A stretch of 64,000 bases of DNA from an uncultured Succinivibrio sp. (GCA_902785325.1 CACZXZ010000001.1:1-64000); one strand, 5' to 3'. Shown: positions 38,888-48,265, counted from the stretch's first letter. Notes: a model not told the origin generated them from the sequence alone. Program-made: numbers and translations.

Positions 38888-38935
38888 ATGAAAATCAATC
38901 TGTTACTTTATCGAATGTGTATTTACTGTAGTTAG
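38888..38935 (+). CDS. Possible 15-codon leader peptide upstream of the porin gene
   Basis: ATG 38888 opens a frame coding MKINLLLYRMCIYCS and stopping at 38935, 110 bases before the porin ATG. It is preceded by AAAGGC-type purines. It is rich in Leu, Tyr and Cys. It could be a leader peptide or chance. The rest of the 410-base region before the porin is A/T-rich with no other gene. Confidence 0.2.
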   Translation: MKINLLLYRMCIYCS

Positions 38936-39045
38936 CAAGTACGAAAAAACAAAAGAACTTAATTTTTACATACCCTAGTTTGAAATTTAAAAAAATAACA
39001 AAATTTAAAAATATTAATCTTTGATAAAGTATAAAGGAATTCATT

Positions 39046-40182
39046 ATGAAAAAGTCACAAATTTTAAAAACCGCTTTAGCTTTAGGTCTAGTTGTAGCAA
39101 CCGCATCTGATGTAGCAAGTGCAGCTGCAGTTTATTCAAAAGACGGTACCACTTTGAATATCAACGGTCGTATCAGAGCACGTTTCTCAAATGGTGATGC
39201 AAAGGTAACTTTAGGTGCAGCAGGTAACGGCGATTCAACTTTAAAGAACAATGCTCGTTTTGGTGTAGATGGTCAAACTAAAGTAAATGACAATCTAACT
39301 GCTTTCTTCTACGCACAATGGGATACCTCAGATGGTAATGACAGAGACAGTTTCAAATCTCGTGATCAATACGTAGGAGCTGACTTTGGCCAATTTGGTA
39401 AGTTAACCGCAGGTCGTTACCTAAGCCCTGTATACAATGTGTTGTCAGGTACTGATGTTCACTTTGATTTTACTGGTAATCATTTAGGTGATGCTAACCG
39501 TCGTGGCGGTCAATTTAAGTATACCTTTACAGCAAGTGGCTTTGAGGCAAATATCGCTTATCAAACTGCAATTGATGGTATCAATGTAGCTTCCTCAGAA
39601 AAGAGAAAATTTGATGTAGATTCTGGATATTCAGCAAGTGTTGGCTACACCTTTGATAATGTAGTATTTGGACCTCTAGCTTTAAAATTAGGTTATGAAT
39701 ACTTGAAGGGACAAGCTAATGACGATTTAGTTTCTCTTAAAAATTCTCAATATGACAATTTAGGCGTATTTGCAGCTGGTATCACTTGGGGAACCTACGC
39801 TTCAGGTCCATATGCTGCACTAAGCTTTAGTAAATCAGATTATGACACTATTGAGAAGAAGGATGACTATAAGCTAGAAGCTTTTGAATCAGTATTTGGA
39901 TACGGTTTCGAAAATGGCCTATATGCAGACGTTGGTTATGTTTGGCAGCAATTCTCACCAGAAGATCTAAAGACTAATAAGAAGTTATCAACTGGTGGTA
40001 TCCAAGCTGTAGCAGGTTGGAAACTAACTCCTAACTTTGTAGTTGATGTTGAGTCATACTTTAACTTAAGCTCAGATGGTAAAACCTCTCGTGAAGCTAC
40101 TGAAGATGATAAAGGCTACTACAAGGCAGCTTACTCAAACGGCGAGAAAGCAGTTTCTGTAAACGCAGTATACTTCCTATAG
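39046..40182 (+). CDS. Gram-negative general porin (OmpC/OmpF-like)
   Basis: A 378-residue outer membrane protein with a signal peptide (MKKSQILKTALALGLVVATA.., cleaved after ..SDVASA). The start of the barrel is AVYSKDGTTLNINGRIRARF, typical of porins, with the arginine-lined strand and the constriction-loop region ITAGRYLSPVYNVLSGTD-like at about 120-145. The last strand ends YSNGEKAVSVNAVYFL, with the terminal aromatic-x-aromatic-Leu type signal for BAM insertion. It is likely a highly expressed trimeric porin. Codon use is uniform and strongly biased. The ATG has AAGGAA upstream. A terminator follows. Confidence 0.9.
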   Translation: MKKSQILKTALALGLVVATASDVASAAAVYSKDGTTLNINGRIRARFSNGDAKVTLGAAGNGDSTLKNNARFGVDGQTKVNDNLTAFFYAQWDTSDGNDRDSFKSRDQYVGADFGQFGKLTAGRYLSPVYNVLSGTDVHFDFTGNHLGDANRRGGQFKYTFTASGFEANIAYQTAIDGINVASSEKRKFDVDSGYSASVGYTFDNVVFGPLALKLGYEYLKGQANDDLVSLKNSQYDNLGVFAAGITWGTYASGPYAALSFSKSDYDTIEKKDDYKLEAFESVFGYGFENGLYADVGYVWQQFSPEDLKTNKKLSTGGIQAVAGWKLTPNFVVDVESYFNLSSDGKTSREATEDDKGYYKAAYSNGEKAVSVNAVYFL

Positions 40183-40214
40183 AAAAACAACCTAAGTAAA
40201 TTTCCTATCACAAT

Positions 40215-40244
40215 AAGCTCTGCTAAATAAAGCAGGGCTTTTTT
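40215..40244 (+). terminator. Terminator of the porin gene
   Basis: AAGCTCTGCT (40215-40224), loop AAATAA, AGCAGGGCTT (40231-40240), then TTTT. Confidence 0.85.
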
Positions 40245-40334
40245 CGTTTTTGAGTCCTTTGACAAACATTTTTCTCATGAAATTAAGCACAATACCATAA
40301 GTAAACGGTTACTTGTGTATTTGAGAGGAATGCC

Positions 40335-41501
40335 ATGTTTGATTACGATTTATATATCCCAACTCATGTGATTTTTGGTAAAGGCAGAATTAAGGATTTA
40401 CCTGCACAATTATCAAAGTTTGGTTGCAAGGTGCTATTAACTTACGGTGGAGGCTCTATCAAAAAGATTGGTCTTTACGATACTGTTAAAGCCTTACTTA
40501 AAGATTTTGAAGTTTTCGAGTTACCAGGTATTGAGCCTAATCCAAAAATTAGCTCTGTAAGAGAAGGTGTTGCTATTTGTAAAAAAGAGCATATTGATGT
40601 CATCTTAGCTGTTGGTGGTGGTAGTGTAATTGATGCCTCAAAGAATATTGCCTGTGGTGCTTGCTTTGATGGTGATCCTTGGGATTTGGTATTAGATTGT
40701 TCTAAAGTTGAAAAAGCACTGCCAATTGTAAGTGTGTTAACTCTTACTGCAACTGGTAGTGAATATGATGGATCAGCTGTAATTTCAAATCCTGAAACTA
40801 ATGAGAAATTACCACTATTTGGAACCGGTATTTTAGAGCCAAAGGTATCCTTCTTAGATCCTGAGTATACTTACTCAGTACCAAAGTCCCAAACCATTGC
40901 AGGTGCAGCTGATATCATCTCTCATACCTTAGAGCAGTACATCGTAAAGGATGGTAATATCCTTACTGATGCAATGTGTGAAGGTGTAATTAAGACTGTA
41001 ATCAAATACACTAAGATTGCCATTGAAGATCCTTGCAACTATGAAGCAAGAGCTCAGTTAATGATGGTAAGCTCCTATGGTTGCAGTGGTAATTTAGCAA
41101 CTGGTAGAACCCCATCTCCTTGGGTATGCCATGCCATTGAGCATGAAATTAGTGCTTACACAGATATTACTCATGGCTACGGTTTAGCCATCATCACTCC
41201 TAATTGGATGAATTACTCTTTAAATGAGGATACTGTAGATAGATTCTATCAATTTGCAGTTAATGTCTTTGATCTTGAGAAATCTTCTGACAAGATGAAG
41301 GTTGCTAAAGCTGGTATTGCAAAGTTAGCTGCATTCTACAAAGAGATAGGTCTTCCAACTACCTTATCAGAATTAAAGGTTTGCTCAGAGCACTTTGAGG
41401 ATATGGCAAATCATGTTTTAACTCATTGGCAACCTTTAGATACTGCTATTAGACCTGTTGATAAACAAGGTATTTTAGAGATTTTAAAAGCTAGCTTGTA
41501 A
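40335..41501 (+). CDS. Iron-containing alcohol dehydrogenase (BdhA/YqhD type)
   Basis: A 388-residue group III dehydrogenase. The NAD(P) region has VILAVGGGSVIDASKNIACG and VLTLTATGSEYDGSAVISN. Metal ligands are the Asp/His of AGAADIISHTLEQYI and the histidines of CHAIEHEISAYTDITHGYG. It resembles the butanol-dehydrogenase/YqhD branch that reduces aldehydes to alcohols during fermentation. The substrate is not determined. It is a single gene with SD GAGAGGAA and a bidirectional terminator. Confidence 0.92.
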   Translation: MFDYDLYIPTHVIFGKGRIKDLPAQLSKFGCKVLLTYGGGSIKKIGLYDTVKALLKDFEVFELPGIEPNPKISSVREGVAICKKEHIDVILAVGGGSVIDASKNIACGACFDGDPWDLVLDCSKVEKALPIVSVLTLTATGSEYDGSAVISNPETNEKLPLFGTGILEPKVSFLDPEYTYSVPKSQTIAGAADIISHTLEQYIVKDGNILTDAMCEGVIKTVIKYTKIAIEDPCNYEARAQLMMVSSYGCSGNLATGRTPSPWVCHAIEHEISAYTDITHGYGLAIITPNWMNYSLNEDTVDRFYQFAVNVFDLEKSSDKMKVAKAGIAKLAAFYKEIGLPTTLSELKVCSEHFEDMANHVLTHWQPLDTAIRPVDKQGILEILKASL

Positions 41502-41510
41502 ACTAAGCTA

Positions 41511-41542
41511 AAAATAAGGAAGCAATAGCTTCCTTATTTTTT
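41511..41542. terminator. Bidirectional terminator between the Fe-ADH and DUF4143 genes
   Basis: AAAATAAGGAAGC (41511-41523), loop AATA, GCTTCCTTATTTT (41528-41540). It overlaps the stop codon of the minus-strand gene. Confidence 0.85.
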
Positions 41543-42901
41543 AGGTGGAATTAAATTGTTAATCTCCTCAAGATCAAGATCTATTTTAAAATTAGGAAGG
41601 TGATCTTTAAAAAACATTACCATATACCAAGGATAGTAGGTGATTTTATCAACAACCTCGATATTGCCTTTACAAAATACAATGCCTTCAGATATCTTCC
41701 ATTCATTTACGCTAAGCAAATTATTTAAAGCTGCATGACGATGATAATCGTTGCCAGATTTTATCTCTACTGCAATAATTTGAGCGCCTTGTTGAACTAC
41801 AAAGTCTACTTCACCTATTTTCTGCTTATTAAAGTAGTACAAATTAAATTGGTTAGCTTTAAGATTAGTGGCAAATACATTTTCTAAAATAGAGCCTAAA
41901 TTAACACTCAAATTGCCAGTTAGAATTTGAAATTGAGCGTTATCTAAACTCTGATTACATAAAAGTCCGTTATCTGATGAATACAACTTAAAATTTCTAG
42001 TTTGTAGGTTTACTTTTAAAGGTAAAACAGGTTCACTAACACTAAAACAAGGTAAGGCAACACCTGCATCTTCTAGCCAAGTAAAAGAGTCTTCATAATC
42101 TCTCATTTTCACATTTTTGTTGATAGATGATAATTTAAATTTTCGATTCTTATCGTTGAGAGATGCAGGAATTTGTTTAAATATATTTGTAATTTTATTT
42201 TTTCCTATAAGTGCATATTTTTGAATATCTTGTAGATAGAGTTCTAAAATATCATTTTGAGCCTGTTTTACCTTATTGATGTCCTTGTTTTCGATAAAAG
42301 ACTTTACCGCTTTAGGCATACCGCCTACGACTGTGTAGTATCTGAATAATTCTAATAGTTTTTGGTGAATGGCTTCATGTACTTTAGTTTTTCTCTCAAA
42401 GCATTGCTCTAAATACTCAAAAGTTTGTGAAGATAGCTTATTTGCCAAACAGAATTCTTTAAAGGTCATTGGATACATGTGCAAAATAGTTTCGTATCCA
42501 ACAGGATACGATGGAACTACTTTGTAATTAACTCCAAGTAAAGATCCTGATTCAATGTAGTCATATTGCCCATCTTCAACTAAAAACTTAATTGCAGTTC
42601 TGGCGTTTGGACATTCTTGAATTTCGTCAAAAAAGATTAGCGTATTGCCCTTCTCAAAAGGAGTAGTGGTATATGCTGAGATAAGCATCAATATCGTTTG
42701 GGCATCTAAATTGCCATCAAAAATTTCTCTTGCTTTTGGATCTTCAAGAAAATTAAGTTCGATAAAGTTCTTATAGTGCTCTCTAGCAAATTGCCTTATT
42801 AAGTAAGTTTTACCAATTTGCCTTGCTCCTGTTACGAGTAACGCTCTTTTGTTTTTGGAGTTTTTCCAATTTATAAGATCTTCTGTTGCAGTTCTAAACA
42901 T
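41534..42901 (-). CDS. AAA+ ATPase with C-terminal DUF4143 domain
   Basis: A 455-residue protein. The AAA_14 domain (about 15-170) has Walker A GARQIGKTYLIRQF and Walker B LIFFDEIQECPNARTAIKFL. A helical linker follows, then DUF4143 (about 210-390) with a PD-(D/E)XK-like core: GEVDFVVQQGAQIIAVEIKS. Members are scattered, multicopy and strain-variable; the function is unproven, with proposals from defence to signalling. SD AAGGACC precedes the ATG. Upstream lies an unusual seven-fold 33-nt array (42976-43190) that is probably its control region. It is convergent with the Fe-ADH gene. Confidence 0.88.
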   Translation of the reverse strand: MFRTATEDLINWKNSKNKRALLVTGARQIGKTYLIRQFAREHYKNFIELNFLEDPKAREIFDGNLDAQTILMLISAYTTTPFEKGNTLIFFDEIQECPNARTAIKFLVEDGQYDYIESGSLLGVNYKVVPSYPVGYETILHMYPMTFKEFCLANKLSSQTFEYLEQCFERKTKVHEAIHQKLLELFRYYTVVGGMPKAVKSFIENKDINKVKQAQNDILELYLQDIQKYALIGKNKITNIFKQIPASLNDKNRKFKLSSINKNVKMRDYEDSFTWLEDAGVALPCFSVSEPVLPLKVNLQTRNFKLYSSDNGLLCNQSLDNAQFQILTGNLSVNLGSILENVFATNLKANQFNLYYFNKQKIGEVDFVVQQGAQIIAVEIKSGNDYHRHAALNNLLSVNEWKISEGIVFCKGNIEVVDKITYYPWYMVMFFKDHLPNFKIDLDLEEINNLIPPKK

Positions 42902-42975
42902 GGCTGGTCCTTATTTATCCTTAAAAAGGCATAAATTATTGTGAAATTAGAAGAATATATAAAATCTACCCTTAT

Positions 42976-43190
42976 AAAAATACATTATTTACAGTACATA
43001 TTATAGTAAAAAATACACGTTTTATAGAAATTTCTTAATAACAAAACACACTATTTTTAAATAAAATTGTTAGATAAATACACGTATTTCTAATTTAATT
43101 ATTTTAATAATTACACAATTTTATTGATTGATGAATATCATAAACACACAAATATTTAATATGTAAAGCAATAAAAATACACCTTTTTGA
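42976..43190. repeat. Seven AAAYACACNWTTT motifs at a 33-nt period upstream of the DUF4143 gene
   Basis: The 8-base core AAATACAC or close variants starts at 42978, 43011, 43044, 43076, 43109, 43142 and 43175, with spacings of 33, 33, 32, 33, 33 and 33. ACA at core positions 5-7 and T at position 12 are present in all seven; the roughly 19 bases between units are unrelated A/T-rich sequence. It lies 77-290 bases upstream of the DUF4143 start and downstream of folD. The regular phase would place all units on about the same DNA face. The rest of the 42902-43307 gap holds no gene that I can see. Confidence 0.75.
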
Positions 43191-43307
43191 ATAACAAAAA
43201 ATCTTAAAACTTGGCTTTATTATGAGTTTAGTAAAGATTGATAACGACAGGAAATTAGGAAGGATAATAGAATTGAGCGTATAGCCAAAGCTATACGCTC
43301 TTTGAAA

Positions 43308-44168
43308 TTAGAGGTGGCTTAGATAAGCTGTTACAGTGTTTTGCATTAGGGTTGCAATGGTCATAGGTCCTACACCTCCAGGAACTGGTGTAATGTATGC
43401 AGCATGCTTTGAAGCCTTTTCAAAATCAACGTCACCGCATAGTGAACCGTCTTCAAGACGATTGATACCAACATCGATAACGGTAGCACCATCTTTGATT
43501 AAATCACCGTCTAGGAATTTAGGTTTACCTACAGCTACAACTACGATATCAGCGTTCTTAATTAGAGTCTTTTGATCTTCACTCTTTGAGAAACGGTGGG
43601 TTACTGTTGTTGTACAACCTGCTAATAGTAATTCTAAAGCCATAGGACGACCAACGATATTTGATGCACCAACAACAACGGCATTTAATCCTTTTAGATC
43701 ATCACCTAAGGTTTTATGTAACAAGGTCATTACACCGTGAGGAGTGCAAGCACAAAGGTAAGGAATTCTTTGAGTTAAAAGACCAACGTTGTAAGGATGG
43801 AAACCATCAACATCTTTAGTGTAGCTGATCTTTTTAACGATGCTTGATTCGTCTAAATGAGAAGGTAGTGGAAATTGAACTAAGATACCATCTACTTCGT
43901 CATTGTTGTTTAATTCGTCAATAAGAGCATCTAATTGCTCTTGAGTGGTATCAGCACTTAAATCATAAGCAAAAGACTTAATACCAACTTCTTCACAAGC
44001 TCTTCTCTTGTTACGAACATAAACACAAGATGCAGGATCGGATCCTACTAAAACCACAGCAAGACCAGGTCTTCTGTGTCCTTTAGCAACCATTTCATCT
44101 ACAGTTACTTTTAATTGAGCTCTTAAGTCTTTAGCAATTGCCTTTCCATCAATAATTGATGCTGTCAT
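43308..44168 (-). CDS. folD: Bifunctional methylene-THF dehydrogenase/cyclohydrolase
   Basis: A 286-residue enzyme with standard FolD motifs: the substrate Lys region [63 protein letters not shown] (NADP site) and the C-terminal [18 protein letters not shown]. It interconverts one-carbon folates. It lies 2 bases downstream of the TSUP gene on the same strand, probably as an operon. Confidence 0.97.
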   Translation of the reverse strand: MTASIIDGKAIAKDLRAQLKVTVDEMVAKGHRRPGLAVVLVGSDPASCVYVRNKRRACEEVGIKSFAYDLSADTTQEQLDALIDELNNNDEVDGILVQFPLPSHLDESSIVKKISYTKDVDGFHPYNVGLLTQRIPYLCACTPHGVMTLLHKTLGDDLKGLNAVVVGASNIVGRPMALELLLAGCTTTVTHRFSKSEDQKTLIKNADIVVVAVGKPKFLDGDLIKDGATVIDVGINRLEDGSLCGDVDFEKASKHAAYITPVPGGVGPMTIATLMQNTVTAYLSHL

Positions 44169-44170
44169 CG

Positions 44171-45094
44171 TTAATTATTCTCCACTATAGATGAATTGTT
44201 GTCTAAAACTTGTTCTTGAACTTGAGTGTTAGCAGTTACAGTTTGAGTATCTTGAAGATAATAGCTTAAACCACTGTATAGCATACGAGCGCTTATTATA
44301 AACAAAGCGATAGCAAAAATTCTCTTTAAGGTTGTAGGTTTGATATTTTTGCCAACATTGACCCCTAATGGTGCACAAAGGTAAGAAACAGGAACTACGC
44401 ACATAGCAGCTAGTACATTAACTAAGCCGTAAGTGCCAATAGGTGCATGAGCTGGTGTTTCATTAGTAAGTAACATTAAGATTGCACCAGGAACACATAC
44501 AAATAAGGATACTGCTGAAGAGGTACCAATTGCTTTGTGAGGAGGAACTGAGCAAGCGTTTAAAACAGGAACTGTAAGAGTACCACCACCGATACCTAGC
44601 ATAGAAGAGAAGCAAGCTATACAAAAGGAGATAATTGATTGACCAAATTTTCCTGGTAAGGATGCAAAAGCAGGTTTTGCTTTTGCTCTAAATAAGGTAT
44701 TTAGTGAATTTAAAATCATTACACTACCAAATAATAAGGTAAGCCAGGCACCACCAAATACTTTAGAAACTAAGATACCAACAACTACACCTAGTAACAT
44801 AAAGATGGACCAGGATTTAATTACCTCAATATCAGTATTACCTTTTTTATACTGAGAGCGCGCAGCAGAAATTGAGGTTGGGATCATGCAAAGTAGGGAG
44901 GTTCCGGTGGCCACCACAATTGCAATATTAGGATCAATCTTGAAAAAACCTGTAAACACTAAGTAGAAGCATGGTACGAAAATAATACCGCCACCAACAC
45001 CTAGTAAACCTGCTAGGAAGCCAGCTAATACGCCACAGAGCAATAAGACACCTATAGTAATAGCAAGCTCTACGAAAGTAATTCCTAAAATCAT
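44171..45094 (-). CDS. TSUP (TauE/SafE) family membrane permease
   Basis: A 307-residue protein with about eight helices and the glycine-rich half-repeat signatures [20 protein letters not shown] and [20 protein letters not shown]. The C-terminal cytosolic tail is polar ([19 protein letters not shown]). It is likely an anion (sulfite, sulfonate or organic acid) permease; the substrate is unknown. It differs in subtype from the TSUP at 18640-19407. It sits 2 bases upstream of folD and is probably translationally coupled to it. Confidence 0.88.
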   Translation of the reverse strand: MILGITFVELAITIGVLLLCGVLAGFLAGLLGVGGGIIFVPCFYLVFTGFFKIDPNIAIVVATGTSLLCMIPTSISAARSQYKKGNTDIEVIKSWSIFMLLGVVVGILVSKVFGGAWLTLLFGSVMILNSLNTLFRAKAKPAFASLPGKFGQSIISFCIACFSSMLGIGGGTLTVPVLNACSVPPHKAIGTSSAVSLFVCVPGAILMLLTNETPAHAPIGTYGLVNVLAAMCVVPVSYLCAPLGVNVGKNIKPTTLKRIFAIALFIISARMLYSGLSYYLQDTQTVTANTQVQEQVLDNNSSIVENN

Positions 45095-45258
45095 TGTAAA
45101 CCAGCTTATTTATGAAAATTTAAACTGCTTAATTTTACCAAATTTTGAAGGTACGATTAAGTAAATTTCGGTTTTGAAAAAATTGAAATAACAACGGCAT
45201 ATTTATGCGAATTTGTTAAATATTGATTAACAATCATGAAAAAAAATCAAAAAATTGA

Positions 45259-45287
45259 TTGACGAGTATAACAAGTTCTTGTACTAT
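45259..45287 (+). promoter_or_regulatory. Sigma-70 promoter of the tRNA cluster
   Basis: TTGACG (45259-45264), 17-base spacer, TACTAT (45282-45287). It lies about 60 bases before tRNA-Arg. Confidence 0.6.
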
Positions 45288-45351
45288 ATCACTCCGTTAA
45301 ATCACTTCAAGAATGAAGTTAAGAGTTTAGGCAATACCTAATCCATAGCTT

Positions 45352-45428
45352 GCGTCCTTAGCTCAGTTGGATAGAGCAACAGCCTTCTAAGCTGTGGGTC
45401 AGAGGTTCGATTCCTCTAGGACGCGCCA
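45352..45428 (+). tRNA. tRNA-Arg (anticodon TCT)
   Basis: GCGTCCT pairs with AGGACGC, followed by GCCA. The D-arm is AGCTCAGTTGGATAGAGC, the anticodon loop CTTCTAA gives TCT, and the T-loop is GGTTCGATTCC. Length is 77 bases with encoded CCA. Confidence 0.95.
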
Positions 45429-45451
45429 AGCTGATTTAACATACTACGATG

Positions 45452-45527
45452 GTGGCTATAGCTCAGTTGGTAGAGTCCCGGATTGTGATTCCGGTTGTCA
45501 AGGGTTCGAGCCCCTTTAGCCACCCCA
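45452..45527 (+). tRNA. tRNA-His (anticodon GTG)
   Basis: GTGGCTA pairs with TAGCCAC. A G at 45451 would pair with the discriminator C (G-1), the hallmark of tRNA-His. The anticodon loop ATTGTGATT gives GTG, and CCA is encoded. Confidence 0.95.
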
Positions 45528-45545
45528 TCTTAAGTATACAATCTC

Positions 45546-45629
45546 GCGGGAGTGGCGAAATTGGTAGACGCACCAGATTTAGGTTCTGGCGCCTTCGGTG
45601 TAAGAGTTCGAGTCTCTTCTCCCGCACCA
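45546..45629 (+). tRNA. tRNA-Leu (anticodon TAG), copy 1
   Basis: GCGGGAG pairs with CTCCCGC, followed by ACCA. The anticodon loop ATTTAGGTT gives TAG, with a long variable arm CGCCTTCGGTGT. It is identical to copy 2 at 45692-45775. Confidence 0.95.
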
Positions 45630-45691
45630 CCTTGATTGTATTCTCCACAAAAAAATCGTAGTTACCGATAGTTTAAGACTATTCAATTCTC

Positions 45692-45775
45692 GCGGGAGTG
45701 GCGAAATTGGTAGACGCACCAGATTTAGGTTCTGGCGCCTTCGGTGTAAGAGTTCGAGTCTCTTCTCCCGCACCA
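45692..45775 (+). tRNA. tRNA-Leu (anticodon TAG), copy 2
   Basis: It appears identical to the tRNA at 45546-45629, including the preceding CTC and the following CCACC. It is a recent tandem duplication with a 62-base spacer. Confidence 0.95.
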
Positions 45776-45956
45776 CCATCTTTCTTCATCTGTTTAACAA
45801 ACTCTTAAGTTCAAGGTGTTTGGTTTTATTTTGTAAATAAAACTCATCTTCGCTAATTCTATCAAAGACCCTTGCTCTGTTTTGCGCTTTAGTTTTATAT
45901 TATTGACTAAACCTTTAGTTCATTTTGTATGAATTGATATTTTGCGAGGATTTTGA

Positions 45957-47180
45957 ATGTTAACAAGAACCTTGTCTTGGCAGTTAGTTAAAGTTTGTAA
46001 GCAGTATCCTGTGGTATTTGTGACTGGCCCTCGCAAGGTTGGAAAAACAACTTTACTCAAATATTTCGCCTCGTCAAAATATCATTTTGTAAGTCTAAAT
46101 GACTTAAATGAAAGACAGCTTGCTCTTACAGATCCTGTACTTTTTCTCAAAAATCATGAACCACCATTGATTATAGATGAGTGTCAGTATGCACCTATTC
46201 TGTTTTCTCATATTCAGTCTTATCTTAACGATCATCAAGGTGTTAATGGTCTTTTTGTACTATCAAGCTCAATAAAGTTTTCAAAAACTGAGCTAAAAAA
46301 GTCTATGTCTTGTGAGGTAGCAATTTTAGAGCTTCAAGGTTTATCTTTTGGCGAGTTTAAAAGCAAACCTTTTTCAGATCCATTTTTACCAAGTACTCAT
46401 TATCTTAAGATTAACAACAGCTGTCATGATTATGATTTTCAAAGTTTATACCGTGATATCTTTTATGGCTTTAATCTAAGGATGGTAGCCAAAGATGCAG
46501 AGGATAGTGCAAGGCATCAATTCTATAATTCACTTTTGCAAGATTTTCTTTGTAAAGATATCTTGTACCAAACCTCAATTGGAGATGGTGTCGACTTTAT
46601 TACTTTTTTGCAACAGGTTGCTAGTAGTACCGGTAAGCTTTTAAATTTGAAACAATTAGCTCAAGCTTCAAAAATTGATCTTAAAACTGCTAAATTGTGG
46701 CTTAATCTCCTACAAAAATTTGGTATGGTTTATCTGTTACCACCTTATTTAAAATACAGCTCTAGTTCAAAATCAAAATCTCCAAAAATCTACTTTCTTG
46801 ATACTGGTCTTTGCTGCTATTTAGCAAAAATTTCAAATGCAGACCACCTGCAAATCTGCACCATGAATAAAGCTATATTAAAGACTTTTGTATTAGCAGA
46901 AATACTAAAATCTTACTGGTACAACTTTAAAGAGCCAAAACTATATTACTATCAAGGAAATGGAGGAATAGATTTTGTTCTTGAAGCAGATGAAATCTTG
47001 TTTCCTATTGAAGTAAATATGTCTGGTATTCAAAAGATCAAGCATTACCAAGATTTTGACATATTAAAATTCCTTGGAAAAAAGGTTGGTACTGGCGTTG
47101 TTTTATGTGGCAGAAAAGATGTAGCCTATCTAAAAGAAGATGTCATAAGTGCGCCTGTTTGGTCGATTACTTTAAATTGA
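45957..47180 (+). CDS. ATP-binding protein with AAA_14 and DUF4143-like domains
   Basis: A 407-residue protein. It has Walker A TGPRKVGKTTLLKYF (about 22-36), Walker B PPLIIDECQYAPILFSHI and a sensor-type strand LFVLSSSIKFSKTEL. A helical linker region follows, then the nuclease-like C-terminus LYYYQGNGGIDFVLEADEIL with PIEVNMS (VE-x-N instead of the usual E-x-K). The Lys of the PD-(D/E)XK core is therefore replaced and catalysis is doubtful. It is related to, but diverged from, the protein at 41534-42901. SD GAGG precedes ATG. It lies directly downstream of the tRNA cluster, a common site for gene gain. Function is unknown. Confidence 0.82.
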   Translation: MLTRTLSWQLVKVCKQYPVVFVTGPRKVGKTTLLKYFASSKYHFVSLNDLNERQLALTDPVLFLKNHEPPLIIDECQYAPILFSHIQSYLNDHQGVNGLFVLSSSIKFSKTELKKSMSCEVAILELQGLSFGEFKSKPFSDPFLPSTHYLKINNSCHDYDFQSLYRDIFYGFNLRMVAKDAEDSARHQFYNSLLQDFLCKDILYQTSIGDGVDFITFLQQVASSTGKLLNLKQLAQASKIDLKTAKLWLNLLQKFGMVYLLPPYLKYSSSSKSKSPKIYFLDTGLCCYLAKISNADHLQICTMNKAILKTFVLAEILKSYWYNFKEPKLYYYQGNGGIDFVLEADEILFPIEVNMSGIQKIKHYQDFDILKFLGKKVGTGVVLCGRKDVAYLKEDVISAPVWSITLN

Positions 47181-47302
47181 AAGCATTTATCCTATATCTT
47201 AATGAAGTTTTTCTACCATCATTGCAGCTCTGTGACTAGTGAACTTAAAAAAACAAATAAGTAAAGCATACTCACTATGAGTATGCTTTCATAAAGCTTT
47301 CT

Positions 47303-47764
47303 TTAGCAGATCTTGCCATCATCTAAGGTGTAGGCTGTTAAAGAGTCTTGTTTTGCTTGGATACAGATGAAAATAAGACCACCTTCCTTGGCATCAACGC
47401 GTCTAATACCTTTTGGTAAAACAGCTGCAACACTACCTTCTTGCAAAAGATACTCTTTATTATCAACGCTAAGTTTTCCACTACCTTTTAATACAAGGTA
47501 CAACTCCTCATTGTTAACGTGATAATGGTTAAAAGCTGCTTTTTCATTGGGTTTTAAAGCGTTGATACTAACCTCCATGGAGGATAAATTCAAAAGATCT
47601 TTTAAGAACAATTTTCCATTAGAGATTAAGTTTGCTGCCTTGCATTCCATTTGATATTGGCAGATATCTTCAAAGGAGCCTAGGTTTGCAAAGGCAAAAT
47701 TGTTGTCTAAACATAAATCTTTTGGTTGCTTTGAATCAGCTGATAATTTAAATGATAAATCCAT
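47303..47764 (-). CDS. Cupin domain protein
   Basis: A 153-residue protein with a single cupin barrel: the first motif is FNHYHVNNEELYLVLKGSGK (His, His, Glu metal ligands) and the second is VAAVLPKGIRRVDAKEGGLI (its His is replaced by Arg). It is probably a small-molecule isomerase or binder. The start at ATG 47764 is chosen because GAAGG lies 5-6 bases upstream; a GTG at 47776 is weaker. It is divergent from the HxlR regulator gene, a typical regulator-target pair. Confidence 0.82.
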   Translation of the reverse strand: MDLSFKLSADSKQPKDLCLDNNFAFANLGSFEDICQYQMECKAANLISNGKLFLKDLLNLSSMEVSINALKPNEKAAFNHYHVNNEELYLVLKGSGKLSVDNKEYLLQEGSVAAVLPKGIRRVDAKEGGLIFICIQAKQDSLTAYTLDDGKIC

Positions 47765-47840
47765 AAGTACCTTCACTTCTTAAAAAACGTTTAACGGTGT
47801 GCTAAGCTTAACTTCAATTAAACTCACATAAAAGTACGCA

Positions 47841-47870
47841 CTTTTGGCAAACCTAATTACCTTTTGGTAA
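47841..47870. promoter_or_regulatory. Candidate HxlR operator between the cupin and regulator genes
   Basis: CTTTTGGCAA (47841-47850) is repeated as CTTTTGGTAA (47861-47870), 20 bases apart. The second copy is part of the palindrome TTACC-TTTT-GGTAA (47857-47870). Confidence 0.45.
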
Positions 47871-47917
47871 CGATTGTGGTCAATTGTGGCCTTTAGCTTG
47901 AAAAATATTTTTTACTG

Positions 47918-48265
47918 ATGAAAACAGAAGAATTATCAACCATCGAGTGTCCTGTAATTTTGACCATTAAACTTATTGGTAATAAATGGAAACTTTTGAT
48001 TTTAAGATCTCTCTTTTTAGACACTTGCAGATTCAATCAGTTGCAAAAGGAGCTTGGTGATATAAGTCAAAAAGTGTTAACTGAGAATTTAAGAGATCTT
48101 GAAAGAGCAAAGCTAATTTCAAGGACTGTTTATCCTGAGGTTCCACCTAGAGTAGAGTACTCTTTAACTCTATTAGGACAATCTTTGAGAGGAATAGTGC
48201 AAGCAATGAAAGACTTTGGTGAGAATTATCAAGCTACTTTTTTGCAGAGAAAAAGTAAAAACTAA
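47918..48265 (+). CDS. HxlR-family winged-helix transcriptional regulator
   Basis: A 115-residue dimeric DNA-binding protein with the HxlR landmarks CPVILTIKLIGNKWKLLILR and RFNQLQKELGDISQKVLTEN (recognition helix). LRDLERAKLISRTVYPEVPP then RVEYSLTLLGQSL follow (wing). A single Cys at position 11 could be redox- or aldehyde-sensing, as in related HxlR/HypR regulators; this is inference. No clear SD precedes the ATG. It is divergent from the cupin gene and likely controls it. Confidence 0.9.
   Translation: MKTEELSTIECPVILTIKLIGNKWKLLILRSLFLDTCRFNQLQKELGDISQKVLTENLRDLERAKLISRTVYPEVPPRVEYSLTLLGQSLRGIVQAMKDFGENYQATFLQRKSKN

Noticed and set aside
42976..43190. CRISPR array
   Set aside because: The conserved part is only about 8-12 bases, the spacers are A/T-rich without repeat boundaries, and no cas genes are present.
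45449..45779. Short reading frames on both strands across the tRNA cluster
   Set aside because: They overlap tRNA-His and the two tRNA-Leu genes exactly and translate tRNA sequence; not coding.
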